A stretch of DNA of 26,886 bases from Thioglobus_B sp964566765. Its GTDB lineage: Bacteria; Pseudomonadota; Gammaproteobacteria; PS1; Pseudothioglobaceae. Of the stretch, positions 13,028 through 21,469 are shown in pieces (within the stretch, counting starts at the first letter, position 1; each line of letters starts with the position of its first letter). The DNA is taken from positions 1-26,886 of the forward strand of contig CAZMJI010000007.1 of assembly GCA_964566765.1 (NCBI GenBank). The letters are read 5' to 3'. The notes beneath the pieces are model-generated. The model ran no database searches and was not told where the DNA came from. It saw only the letters and a list, made by a program, of their open reading frames with translations. The position numbers were made by a program, and so were the translations under genes.

Positions 13028-15277
13028 GTGAAAAAATTATTCGCACTTTGCCTACTATTATTACATTCGGCTTTTTCATCTGCCGATTCTGAACTGCTGC
13101 CAGCCGATCAGGCCTTTGCCTTTCAGGCGCGAGTGGTGAATGACCAGATTGAGCTAAACTGGGACATCGCCAAGGGCTACTACCTCTATAAAGAGAAAAT
13201 TAAAATCACCTCAGATGCCTCTGAACGCTTAGGCATTGCCAAATTCCCAGAAGCCAAAATCAAAGACGATGAATTCTTTGGTCGCGTGGGTATTTACCGA
13301 GACAAAGCCAGCGTCAGTATTCCAGTGCTGCCAGGCGAGGGCAAATCTATTCTATTGAATGTGGGCTTCCAAGGTTGTGCCGATCTGGGCGTTTGCTATC
13401 CGCCAGTGACCAAATCGGTGGTGTTAGACATCAGTAACATCCATCCGGCCTCGGCCATGGATCAAGCCTTTAACATGTTTGACCAGGTTAAAGCTCAGGC
13501 GCAGTCAGTTGCCGAGAAGATTGCGCCAATTTCAGATGAGCCGCTACCAGGCGACGAAGCCTTTAAATTCTCAGTTGAAGCGCTGAATGCCAACACCCTG
13601 GTGGCCACCTGGGATGTGCATCCAGAGTATTACTTGTACCACGACAAATTCTTTATTGATGTCAAAGGTGCAGAATTTGGTGAGATTGCCTTCCCGGCCG
13701 GCAAGATTAAGGATGACCCGCTGTTTGGCAAGGTGCAAATTCACAAAGGCAAGCTGGTCATTGAACTACCGCTAGAGAACATTCAATCACAACAAATCAG
13801 CTTTAGCGCTAAATACCAGGGCTGTTGGACTGGCGGCATCTGCTACCCACCGATGGAGAAAACCGTTGACATTACCCTGCCGATCCAAGATGCACCAAAG
13901 GCTGTAAGCGCCGCCACACCATCAACCAATGCGCCGGTTTCTAAGGCTGACACCAGTATTAACACAGCACCAGCTGCGCAAGATCTCAATGAAACCGATC
14001 AGATTGCCGAGTTATTAAAACAAGAGGACGTAATGTGGACGTTGCTGAGCTTCTTTGGTTTTGGTCTGCTACTGGCACTAACGCCTTGCGTGTTCCCAAT
14101 GATTCCGATTCTCTCGGGCATTATTGTCGGGCAAAAAGACGTCACCACGCGTAAAGCCTTTGTGATGTCGGTGGTCTTTGTACTGGCCATGAGTTTGACT
14201 TACTCGGCCGCGGGTGTGGCTGCCGGTTACTTTGGCGAAAACCTACAAGTGCTGTTCCAAACACCGTGGGTATTGGCACTATTTAGTGCGGTCTTTGTGG
14301 CGTTGGCCATGTCAATGTTTGGCTACTACGAAATCCAGTTGCCAGCCTCGCTGCAAACCAAAGTCACCAACATCAGTAACAAACAAGAAGGCGGTCACCT
14401 CTTTAGTGTGGCCATTATGGGCTTTTTATCGGCACTGATTGTCGGTCCTTGTGTGGCGCCACCACTGGCTGGCGCACTGATCTACATCGGCCAGACCGGC
14501 GATGCGGTACTGGGCGGTCTGTCGTTATTTGTCATGAGTTTGGGTATGGGTGTGCCACTGATCATCATCGGTGCTGGCGTCTCTAAACTGCCACGTGCTG
14601 GCATGTGGATGGACAACATCAAATACATCTTTGGTATTTTGATGCTGGCGGTTGCCATCTGGTTGATTGATCGTGTGATTCCACCAATGGTATCGCTCAC
14701 GCTTTGGGCGCTACTGTTTACCATCTCGCCAATTGCCATGGGCGTGTTTAACAACTTTGGCAAGACCGAAAGCGCCTGGGGTCGCATCTTCAAGGCCATC
14801 GGTTTGATTGTCTTGGGTTATGGTATCTTGCTTTGGGGCTTGGTAGCCAGAGGTGGTGGCGATATGCTGGCACCACTATCACACTGGGGCGCTAGCAGCA
14901 CTCAGGTTGAGAGCGCTCACGTCAACTTCCAGAACGTCTCCTCGGTTGAGGCACTAGAGGGCATTCTTGCCAGCGCCAAGCAAAACAAGCAACTGGTGAT
15001 GTTAGACTTCTACGCCGATTGGTGTATCTCTTGCAAAGAGCTGGAGAAGTTTGTCTTTAGCGATCCAACCGTGGTTAAACAACTGGAAGGGGCGATTAGT
15101 CTACAAGCTGATGTGACCGAGAACAATGCCAACGACAAAGCGCTAATGGCCAAGTTTGGCATCATCGGGCCGCCGGCCATTCTATTCTTTAAAGAAGGCC
15201 AAGAGGTGCGCAGCGCCAGGGTCGTGGGTGAGATCAACGCACAGGCCTTTATAGAACGCCTAAAACCACTACAATAA
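13028..15277 (+). CDS. dsbD: Thiol:disulfide interchange protein DsbD with two N-terminal domains
   Basis: Moves electrons from cytoplasmic thioredoxin across the inner membrane to periplasmic partners such as DsbC and cytochrome c maturation proteins. Start taken as GTG 13028: GGGGGAG precedes it and it gives a clean signal peptide (MKKLFALCLLLLHSAFSSA); the in-frame ATG at 12992 lies in the -10 box. In the resulting 749 residues, two related periplasmic domains follow one another: about 26-136 with C117/C123 (GCADLGVCYPP) and about 176-284 with C266/C272 (GCWTGGICYPP). A Pro/Ala/Thr linker follows, then about eight membrane helices (337-605) with C354 (TPCVFP) and C475 (GPCVAPP), and a C-terminal thioredoxin domain with C666-I-S-C669. 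Typical DsbD has only one N-terminal domain, so this one is duplicated. Neighbours offer no obvious partner. Confidence 0.95.
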   Translation: MKKLFALCLLLLHSAFSSADSELLPADQAFAFQARVVNDQIELNWDIAKGYYLYKEKIKITSDASERLGIAKFPEAKIKDDEFFGRVGIYRDKASVSIPVLPGEGKSILLNVGFQGCADLGVCYPPVTKSVVLDISNIHPASAMDQAFNMFDQVKAQAQSVAEKIAPISDEPLPGDEAFKFSVEALNANTLVATWDVHPEYYLYHDKFFIDVKGAEFGEIAFPAGKIKDDPLFGKVQIHKGKLVIELPLENIQSQQISFSAKYQGCWTGGICYPPMEKTVDITLPIQDAPKAVSAATPSTNAPVSKADTSINTAPAAQDLNETDQIAELLKQEDVMWTLLSFFGFGLLLALTPCVFPMIPILSGIIVGQKDVTTRKAFVMSVVFVLAMSLTYSAAGVAAGYFGENLQVLFQTPWVLALFSAVFVALAMSMFGYYEIQLPASLQTKVTNISNKQEGGHLFSVAIMGFLSALIVGPCVAPPLAGALIYIGQTGDAVLGGLSLFVMSLGMGVPLIIIGAGVSKLPRAGMWMDNIKYIFGILMLAVAIWLIDRVIPPMVSLTLWALLFTISPIAMGVFNNFGKTESAWGRIFKAIGLIVLGYGILLWGLVARGGGDMLAPLSHWGASSTQVESAHVNFQNVSSVEALEGILASAKQNKQLVMLDFYADWCISCKELEKFVFSDPTVVKQLEGAISLQADVTENNANDKALMAKFGIIGPPAILFFKEGQEVRSARVVGEINAQAFIERLKPLQ

Positions 15278-15310
15278 GAGCGCTTATTTGCCGCTAAATT
15301 GTCGATAAAT

Positions 15311-15342
15311 CCAACTAATGTTCGTTATGTTGGTGGTAAAAT
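15311..15342 (+). promoter_or_regulatory. Possible promoter region of aroQ
   Basis: TAAAAT (15337-15342) lies 28 bases before the aroQ start and is a candidate -10. No good -35 is seen; instead an imperfect inverted repeat CCAAC (15311-15315) / GTTGG (15329-15333) covers the -35 area. No terminator is visible after dsbD, so read-through is also possible. Confidence 0.3.
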
Positions 15343-15370
15343 TTGATTTATTTGACGATCGGAACGCGCT

Positions 15371-15811
15371 ATGTCTGACATCTTGTTGCTAAATGGCCCC
15401 AACCTCAATCTATTGGGCGTTAGAGAGCCTGGACATTATGGCGCACAAACCTTAGAAGCGATTGTTGCCAACTTGCAGACATTAGCTGATCAGGCTGGCA
15501 TTGCACTGGAGCACCATCAAGACAACGCCGAAGTTGGGCTGATTGAGCGTATTCATCAAGCACATGGTGACGGCGTTCGCTACATTATTATCAACCCTGC
15601 GGCGTTCACACATACCTCAGTTGCGCTCAGAGATGCGCTGTTGGCGGTTGACATTCCGTTTACAGAAATACACCTATCGAACGTCTACAAACGCGAAGAC
15701 TTTCGTTCAAAATCATATTTTTCAGACATCGCCGAAGGCGTTATCTCAGGCTTTGGTGCACAAGGTTATGAGTTTGCGTTAGAGGCCGCTATTAGACACA
15801 TTAAAACATAA
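15371..15811 (+). CDS. aroQ: 3-dehydroquinate dehydratase, type II
   Basis: Third step of the shikimate pathway: removes water from 3-dehydroquinate, in the cytoplasm, as a dodecamer. The 146-residue protein has LNGPNLNLLGVREPGHYG (7-24) with active-site Y23, the mobile-loop R18, INPAAFTHTS (74-83), catalytic H101 in EIHLSNVYKREDFR, and R112. Size and motifs are standard for type II. It heads the aroQ-accB-accC cluster common in gammaproteobacteria. A weak CGGAAC ribosome site precedes the start; accB begins 15 bases after the stop. Confidence 0.97.
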   Translation: MSDILLLNGPNLNLLGVREPGHYGAQTLEAIVANLQTLADQAGIALEHHQDNAEVGLIERIHQAHGDGVRYIIINPAAFTHTSVALRDALLAVDIPFTEIHLSNVYKREDFRSKSYFSDIAEGVISGFGAQGYEFALEAAIRHIKT

Positions 15812-15826
15812 GCAAGGGGAAAAGCT

Positions 15827-16279
15827 ATGGATATTAGAAAAGTTAAAAAACTGATGGAACTGCTAGAACAATCTGGCATGGCAGAGATTGAAATCAAAGA
15901 AGGCGAAGAATCGGTTCGCATCTCACGTTATGGCGAGGGTGCACCAGTGGCGGCCGCACCAGTGGCCATGGCAGCACCAGCGCCAGTCGCAGCTGCACCA
16001 GTGGCGGCCGAAGCGCCTGCTGCTGAGCCTGCAGGTTCAGCTGATGGTCATCCAATCACCTCACCAATGGTTGGCACCTTCTACTCGGCTGCCTCACCAA
16101 CCTCGGCGCCATTTGTTAAGGTCGGTCAACACGTGAATCAAGGCGACACCATTTGTATTGTTGAGGCCATGAAGATCATGAACCAGATCGAGGCAGATCA
16201 ATCTGGTACGGTGATTGAAATCCTATGTAGTGACGGCGATGCGGTTGAGTTTGGCCAAACCTTGGTTGTTATCGAATAA
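15827..16279 (+). CDS. accB: Biotin carboxyl carrier protein of acetyl-CoA carboxylase
   Basis: Carries the biotin that shuttles carboxyl groups in the first committed step of fatty-acid synthesis. The 150-residue protein has a short N-terminal part (1-37), a flexible linker rich in Ala and Pro (about 38-70), and the biotinyl domain (about 75-150) with the target lysine K116 in EAMKIMNQIEAD. The thumb region ITSPMVGTFYSAASPTSAPF is also present, which separates true AccB from other lipoyl/biotinyl proteins. A good AGGGGA ribosome site precedes the ATG. The linker is encoded by direct repeats (15941-16010). Confidence 0.98.
   Translation: MDIRKVKKLMELLEQSGMAEIEIKEGEESVRISRYGEGAPVAAAPVAMAAPAPVAAAPVAAEAPAAEPAGSADGHPITSPMVGTFYSAASPTSAPFVKVGQHVNQGDTICIVEAMKIMNQIEADQSGTVIEILCSDGDAVEFGQTLVVIE
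15941..16010 (+). repeat. Direct repeats in the accB linker
   Basis: GCACCAGTGGCGGCCG occurs at 15941-15956 and again, identical, at 15995-16010, 54 bases apart and in the same reading frame. A partial copy (GCACCAGTGGC) starts at 15956. They encode the Ala-Pro-Val linker and could change its length by slippage or recombination. Confidence 0.8.
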
Positions 16280-16290
16280 AAGTCAGAACA

Positions 16291-17643
16291 ATGAATAAAA
16301 TCAAAAAGGTTCTAATCGCCAACCGTGGCGAAATTGCGCTGAGAATTCTAAGAGCGTGTAAAGAGCTGGACATTCAAACGGTGGCGGTCTACTCAACAGC
16401 AGACAAAGACCTAAAGCACGTGCGCCTAGCGGACGAAGCGGTTTGCATTGGTCCACATGCCTCAACAGACAGCTATCTCAACATTCCAGCGATTATCAGT
16501 GCGGCTGAAGTCACGCATGCAGATGCCATCCACCCGGGTTACGGCTTCTTGTCGGAAAATGCCGACTTTGCTCAACGCGTGGAAGAAAGCGGCTTTATCT
16601 TTATTGGTCCGCGTGCGGAGAACATTCGTGTGATGGGCGACAAAGTGGCAGCGATTGAAGCCATGCAAAAATCAGGCGTGCCTTGTGTGCCAGGTTCAGA
16701 CGGTGGCCTAACTGATAACGAGCAAGCCAACTTGACCTTGGCTCGAAACATCGGTCTGCCAATTATCGTTAAAGCGTCTGGCGGTGGCGGTGGCCGCGGT
16801 ATGCGCGTGGTTGAACGAGAAGAGGATCTACTGGGCTCGATCGAACTGACCAAGACCGAAGCGCAAAGCTTCTTTGGTAATCCTGAAGTCTATATGGAGA
16901 AGTTCTTAACCACGCCTCGTCATATTGAGATTCAGGTACTGGCTGACGAACATGGCAATGCTGTCCACCTGGGTGAGCGCGACTGCTCGATGCAAAGACG
17001 CCACCAAAAAGTGGTTGAAGAAGCACCAGCACCAGGCATCAGCGAAGAGCTTAGAAATAAGATTGGTGGCATTTGTGCCAACGCTTGTAAGCAGATCAAC
17101 TATCGTGGCGCCGGTACCTTTGAATTCTTGTTCGAAGATGGCGAGTTCTACTTTATTGAAATGAATACCCGTGTACAGGTTGAGCATCCAGTGACTGAGA
17201 TGATCACCGGTGTTGACATTGTGCGTGAGCAAATTCGCATTGCCGACGGCCAGGTATTGTCACTGACACAGGATGATATTAGCATTAATGGCTCTGCCAT
17301 TGAGTGTCGTATTAACGCCGAGGATCCGAATAACTTTATGCCATCACCGGGTAAGATTACCCAGTACCACGTGGCAGGCGGTCTGGGCGTGCGCGTGGAC
17401 TCACACATCTATAACGGCTATACGGTACCGCCGCATTATGACTCAATGATTGGTAAGTTGATTACCTTTGCCGAGAGTCGTGAAGAAGCCATTATCAAGA
17501 TGCAAAATGCCTTGGATGAGATGGTGATTGACGGTATTAAAACCAACATCCCATTACATCGCAAAATCATGCAGGATGGCACTTTCTGCGAGGGTGGTAT
17601 GAACATTCACTACCTAGAGAAAATGCTGGGAGAGTCTCACTAA
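16291..17643 (+). CDS. accC: Acetyl-CoA carboxylase, biotin carboxylase subunit
   Basis: Uses ATP and bicarbonate to carboxylate the biotin on AccB. The 450-residue protein shows the N-terminal biotin carboxylase fold (KVLIANRGEIALRI), HPGYGFLSEN (81-90), K118 (MGDK) and K161 for ATP, the glycine-rich ATP-grasp loop SGGGGGRGM (163-171), and the catalytic segment FIEMNTRVQVEHPVTE. Length matches E. coli AccC (449). It sits 11 bases after accB with little ribosome-site character, so coupling is likely, and four bases before argC. Confidence 0.98.
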   Translation: MNKIKKVLIANRGEIALRILRACKELDIQTVAVYSTADKDLKHVRLADEAVCIGPHASTDSYLNIPAIISAAEVTHADAIHPGYGFLSENADFAQRVEESGFIFIGPRAENIRVMGDKVAAIEAMQKSGVPCVPGSDGGLTDNEQANLTLARNIGLPIIVKASGGGGGRGMRVVEREEDLLGSIELTKTEAQSFFGNPEVYMEKFLTTPRHIEIQVLADEHGNAVHLGERDCSMQRRHQKVVEEAPAPGISEELRNKIGGICANACKQINYRGAGTFEFLFEDGEFYFIEMNTRVQVEHPVTEMITGVDIVREQIRIADGQVLSLTQDDISINGSAIECRINAEDPNNFMPSPGKITQYHVAGGLGVRVDSHIYNGYTVPPHYDSMIGKLITFAESREEAIIKMQNALDEMVIDGIKTNIPLHRKIMQDGTFCEGGMNIHYLEKMLGESH

Positions 17644-17647
17644 GATC

Positions 17648-18682
17648 ATGATCAAAGCAGGCATTATTGGCGGTACCGGCTATACCGGTGTCGAGCTACT
17701 CAGATTATTGCACAACCATCCTCAGGTGGAAGTGGTAGCGATTAGCTCGCGCTCTCTAGATGGTACGCCGGTCTCCCAGGTATTTCCTTCACTGATTGGT
17801 CACTCGGATTTGTGTTTCTCGCTGCCAGACAGCGACGCACTGAATCAATGTGACGTGGTGTTTTTCGCCACCCCGCACGGGGTCGCCATGGAAGGCGCGG
17901 GTCGTTTTGTTGAGCAAGGCATTAAGGTGGTTGACCTGGGTGCTGACTTTAGGATTGCCGACGATATTGAGTGGTCTAAATGGTACAACATGGCGCATAC
18001 GCAAACCGAGTTGTTGTCAAAAGCCGTCTACGGCTTGCCAGAGTACAACCGAGACGAGGTTAAAGAGGCGCAACTATTGGCCAACCCGGGTTGCTATCCA
18101 ACCGCGGTGCAGCTGGCGCTCAAGCCTTTGGTAGAGAATAAGTTAATTGCGCTGGATAATATTGTGGCCGATTGTAAATCGGGCGTCTCAGGTGCGGGTC
18201 GCGCTGCCAATCAAGCCATGTTGCTATGCGAAACCAGCGAGTCATTTAAGGCTTATGGCGTTGGGGGTCATCGACACTTTCCAGAGATTAAACAACAATT
18301 AGAGCGTTTCTCCGGTGGTGCAGAAGTAGGGCTTACCTTTGTCCCACACCTAACACCGATGATTCGCGGCATTCACGCCACCCTCTATGTAGACCTATTA
18401 GACATAGATACCGACGTGCAGACTTTGTTTGAACAAACCTATGCCGACGAGGCCTTTGTGACCGTACTGGCTGCAGGTACTTGTCCGGAAACGCGCAGTG
18501 TGAAATCATCAAACTTCTGTCAAATCGGTTTGCAAAAAATACCAAACAGCAATAAACTGGTGATTATGTCAGTGATTGACAACCTGGTTAAAGGCGCTTC
18601 AGGGCAAGCAATTCAGAATATGAATTTAATGTTTGGTCTTGAAGAGAATACAGGGCTAAAATCAATTGGACTATTGCCTTAA
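17648..18682 (+). CDS. argC: N-acetyl-gamma-glutamyl-phosphate reductase
   Basis: NADPH-dependent third step of arginine synthesis from glutamate. The 344-residue protein has the dinucleotide motif GGTGYTG (8-14), VDLGADFR (95-102), the active-site cysteine C149 in NPGCYPTA, and the likely catalytic histidine H208 in GVGGHRHFPE. FVPHLTPMIRGI is the other family hallmark. Type I ArgC size. It lies four bases after accC and 13 before erpA; argC next to erpA is seen in other gammaproteobacteria. Confidence 0.97.
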   Translation: MIKAGIIGGTGYTGVELLRLLHNHPQVEVVAISSRSLDGTPVSQVFPSLIGHSDLCFSLPDSDALNQCDVVFFATPHGVAMEGAGRFVEQGIKVVDLGADFRIADDIEWSKWYNMAHTQTELLSKAVYGLPEYNRDEVKEAQLLANPGCYPTAVQLALKPLVENKLIALDNIVADCKSGVSGAGRAANQAMLLCETSESFKAYGVGGHRHFPEIKQQLERFSGGAEVGLTFVPHLTPMIRGIHATLYVDLLDIDTDVQTLFEQTYADEAFVTVLAAGTCPETRSVKSSNFCQIGLQKIPNSNKLVIMSVIDNLVKGASGQAIQNMNLMFGLEENTGLKSIGLLP

Positions 18683-18695
18683 AGGATAAACCGAG

Positions 18696-19046
18696 ATGAT
18701 AGAAGACAGCTTAGAGTCTGCGGAGATTGTTTTTTCGGACAATGCCGCCAAAAAAGTATCGGATCTGATCAAAGAAGAAAAAAACGATCAGCTGAAGCTG
18801 CGCGTGTACATCACCGGCGGCGGCTGCTCTGGTTTTTCTTATGGGTTTACCTTTGACGAACAGTACAAAGAAGGCGATAGTTGTGTCAGCAATGATGGCG
18901 TAGAGCTGGTGGTTGACCCGATGAGTTACCAATATTTAATTGGGGCGACGGTTGACTATCTAGAGGACCTACAAGGGTCGCGCTTTATCATTCACAACCC
19001 AAATGCCAAAACCACTTGTGGTTGTGGCTCTTCGTTTTCGGTCTAA
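18696..19046 (+). CDS. erpA: Iron-sulfur cluster insertion protein ErpA
   Basis: A-type carrier that delivers Fe-S clusters to target enzymes, including those of isoprenoid synthesis and respiration in E. coli. The 116-residue protein has the three cluster-binding cysteines: C44 in GGGCSGF, and C108 and C110 in TTCGCGSSFSV. VDPMSYQYLIGATVDY and FIIHNPNAKTTCGCG fit ErpA better than IscA or SufA. An AAAGGATAA ribosome site precedes the ATG. Part of the compact aroQ-ubiB run; isoprenoid synthesis also feeds the ubiquinone tail. Confidence 0.94.
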   Translation: MIEDSLESAEIVFSDNAAKKVSDLIKEEKNDQLKLRVYITGGGCSGFSYGFTFDEQYKEGDSCVSNDGVELVVDPMSYQYLIGATVDYLEDLQGSRFIIHNPNAKTTCGCGSSFSV

Positions 19047-19064
19047 TTAGGGGAGAGAGAAACT

Positions 19065-20201
19065 ATGATGGAATACATTCCAGGCTTAGCCGGCGTTCCG
19101 GCTACTGAATCAGCCATCTCATCAATTGATGGTGAAAGAGGTATTTTGGCCTATCGTGGCTATTCAATTGAAGATTTGGTGAAAAATGCTTCATTTGAAG
19201 AAGTGGCACTACTGCTAAGAGATGGCGAGCTGCCAGATGCAGACAAACTAGAACGTTTTAGAAACGTTCTACACAAACGCTACGAAGTAAAGCGCAACAT
19301 CCGTTCAATGATGTGGTCCCTACCCTGTGGTGGCCATCCGATGGACGTATTGCAGACGTCGATTGCTGCCATGGCAACCTTCTATCCAGATGCTGCTGCA
19401 GAAAATCCAGATTCGGCTTATACGCAAAGCGCGCTGACCAAGATTATCTCTAACATGAGCACCTTAGTGGCCATGTGGGCGCGTATCAGTGCAGGTTACG
19501 ATCCGATTCCGCCAAGCAAGCACATGTCTTACGCTAAGAACTTCTTGTACATGTCGTTTGGCGAAGAGCCGGATGATGACATTGTTAAGCTATTCGATGC
19601 GTGTTTGATTCTACACGCAGAGCACACCATTAACGCCTCAACTTTCTCGGCGATGGTGACAGCCTCAACCTTGGCCAATCCGTTTGCCTCAATCTCAGCA
19701 GCAGTTGGCACCCTGGCTGGCTCGCTACACGGTGGTGCAAACGAAGACGTACTTAACATGCTAGATGATATTGGCTCGCCAGAAAACGCACGCAGCTACA
19801 TCGAAAACCGTCTTAAGAACAAGCAAATTATTTGGGGCATGGGTCACCGTGAATACAAGGTCAAAGACCCAAGAGCCACGATCTTGCAACGCATGATCGA
19901 AGAATACGTCAACAAGCACAATGTGCAGTTGTCAAAACGCTTTGAGACTGCGCTAGAAGTAGAGCGTGTTTGTGAAGAGCTGTTGGCACACAAAGGTGTG
20001 TATCCAAACGTCGACTTCTACTCGGGCATCCTATACTCTGAGATCTTTAAGATTCCAAGAATTCACTTTACCCCGATCTTCGCCATGGCGCGTTCAGCAG
20101 GCTGGGTAGCCCACTGGCACGAGCAAGTAGGGCATAATAGAATCTTTAGACCAACACAAATTTACACGGGTGCTGACTTTAGAGATTACCCAACCACCTA
20201 A
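19065..20201 (+). CDS. gltA: Citrate synthase, short form
   Basis: Joins acetyl-CoA and oxaloacetate to citrate. The 378-residue protein carries the catalytic triad H222 (SLHGGANE), H261 (MGHREYK) and D317 (NVDFYS), with H187 in HAEHTIN and R362 in FRPTQIY for substrate binding. It lacks the extra N-terminal domain of the 427-residue E. coli enzyme that gives NADH control, and resembles the short dimeric citrate / 2-methylcitrate synthases of Gram-positives and others. 2-Methylcitrate synthase is possible, but no prp genes are nearby. GGGGAGAGAG is the ribosome site; the ATG three bases later is an equally possible start. The gene lies 18 bases after erpA and six before ubiE. Confidence 0.92.
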   Translation: MMEYIPGLAGVPATESAISSIDGERGILAYRGYSIEDLVKNASFEEVALLLRDGELPDADKLERFRNVLHKRYEVKRNIRSMMWSLPCGGHPMDVLQTSIAAMATFYPDAAAENPDSAYTQSALTKIISNMSTLVAMWARISAGYDPIPPSKHMSYAKNFLYMSFGEEPDDDIVKLFDACLILHAEHTINASTFSAMVTASTLANPFASISAAVGTLAGSLHGGANEDVLNMLDDIGSPENARSYIENRLKNKQIIWGMGHREYKVKDPRATILQRMIEEYVNKHNVQLSKRFETALEVERVCEELLAHKGVYPNVDFYSGILYSEIFKIPRIHFTPIFAMARSAGWVAHWHEQVGHNRIFRPTQIYTGADFRDYPTT

Positions 20202-20207
20202 TAGATT

Positions 20208-20948
20208 ATGGAAAACACCACGCATTTTGGCTTTAAAGAAGTAAATACAAAAGACAAACAAAAGCTAGTTCGCGGGGTGTTTGACTCGGTCGCCTCCAAA
20301 TATGACCTGATGAATGATGTGCTGTCATTTGGCGCACATCGCTTATGGAAACAATACACCATTGCCTCAAGCGGGGTTAAAGCCGGCGACAAAGTGTTAG
20401 ATATTGCCGGTGGCACGGGCGATCTGGCCATGGCGTTTCGTAAAAAGGTGGGCGATACTGGCCAGGTAGTGCTGTCCGACATCAATGCTGCGATGCTTGG
20501 TGAAGGCCGCAGAAACGTGGTAGACAAAGGCTTTGCAGGGATCGACTGTGTGCAACTTAATGCCCAGGCCATTCCCTTTGCTGACAACACTTTTGACTGC
20601 GTCTCTATTGCCTTTGGCCTCAGAAACGTAACCGACAAAGACCAAGCCCTCGCTGAGATGTATCGCGTGCTCAAACCGGGTGGCTGTTTGCTGGTGTTAG
20701 AGTTTTCCAAAACCGACAACGAACTCTTATCTCAGGCTTACGACTTTTACTCGTTTAACATCATGCCAAAATTGGGCGGTCTGATTGCTGACGACGAAGA
20801 CTCTTATCAATACTTGGCTGAGTCCATTCGTAAACATCCAGATCAAGAAACCTTAAAAGACATGGTGTTAGGCGCGGGTTTTGATTTTTGTGAATACCAC
20901 AACCTAACCGGCGGCATTGTCGCGCTACACAAGGGCATTAAGCTGTAG
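20208..20948 (+). CDS. ubiE: Ubiquinone/menaquinone C-methyltransferase UbiE
   Basis: Adds the C-methyl group to the quinone ring using S-adenosylmethionine. The 246-residue protein has the SAM-binding motif VLDIAGGTGD (63-72), FDSVASKYDLMNDVLSFGAHRLWK (25-48), the family segment FDCVSIAFGLRNVTD, and the C-terminal LTGGIVALHKG. These are the UbiE/COQ5 signatures. First gene of the ubiE-ubiJ-ubiB set, which is conserved in proteobacteria. It begins six bases after gltA with no strong ribosome site. Confidence 0.97.
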   Translation: MENTTHFGFKEVNTKDKQKLVRGVFDSVASKYDLMNDVLSFGAHRLWKQYTIASSGVKAGDKVLDIAGGTGDLAMAFRKKVGDTGQVVLSDINAAMLGEGRRNVVDKGFAGIDCVQLNAQAIPFADNTFDCVSIAFGLRNVTDKDQALAEMYRVLKPGGCLLVLEFSKTDNELLSQAYDFYSFNIMPKLGGLIADDEDSYQYLAESIRKHPDQETLKDMVLGAGFDFCEYHNLTGGIVALHKGIKL

Positions 20949-20954
20949 TCAGTC

Positions 20955-21467
20955 ATGCAGCACTTTCTACTAGAGATGGCCATCAACCACTTGATTACAA
21001 CGCAAGCGGTTGATATTAGTGCGCTCTCTGGCAAGGTTATTCGCTTTGAGTTGGCCTCAACCCCGCTGCAGGTTAACTTTGTCTGCACCGAGGACAAGAT
21101 CTACGTGGTTTCTTCTAGTGACGAACCGAGTAGTGTTGATATTCAGCTCGACACCCAAGTATTCTTCTCGCTGTTTGAAGGCAAGGACCTAAAACAACTG
21201 CTCAGAGACGATCAAGTGGTGATTCATGGCGACGTTAAAACCGCGCAGCTGCTGGTAGACATCCTCGAACAAGTGGAGATAGACCCTGAGGAGATCCTCT
21301 CTCAATACACCGGTGACATTGTTGCCAATGAGTTAGGCAAGTTGGTCAAAGGGTTTCGAGACGGCTTCAAAGACAAAGACCATCCGCTTAACCAAATCAA
21401 ACAAGGGTTGGCCGACTTGGTGTTGCAACCCAATAAATCCGAGCTGTTTAAAAACAACAAGTCTTAA
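20955..21467 (+). CDS. ubiJ: Ubiquinone biosynthesis accessory factor UbiJ (SCP2 domain)
   Basis: Lipid-binding helper of the soluble Ubi complex that makes ubiquinone. The 170-residue protein has an SCP2-type domain (about 5-110; VDIQLDTQVFFSLF and VVIHGDVKTAQLLVDIL) followed by a charged, helical C-terminal part. It is shorter than the E. coli protein (about 201), mainly in the C-terminal helix. UbiJ is poorly conserved, so the call leans on the SCP2 pattern plus its place between ubiE and ubiB. The gap to ubiE is six bases and to ubiB two. Confidence 0.9.
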   Translation: MQHFLLEMAINHLITTQAVDISALSGKVIRFELASTPLQVNFVCTEDKIYVVSSSDEPSSVDIQLDTQVFFSLFEGKDLKQLLRDDQVVIHGDVKTAQLLVDILEQVEIDPEEILSQYTGDIVANELGKLVKGFRDGFKDKDHPLNQIKQGLADLVLQPNKSELFKNNKS

Positions 21468-21469
21468 CA

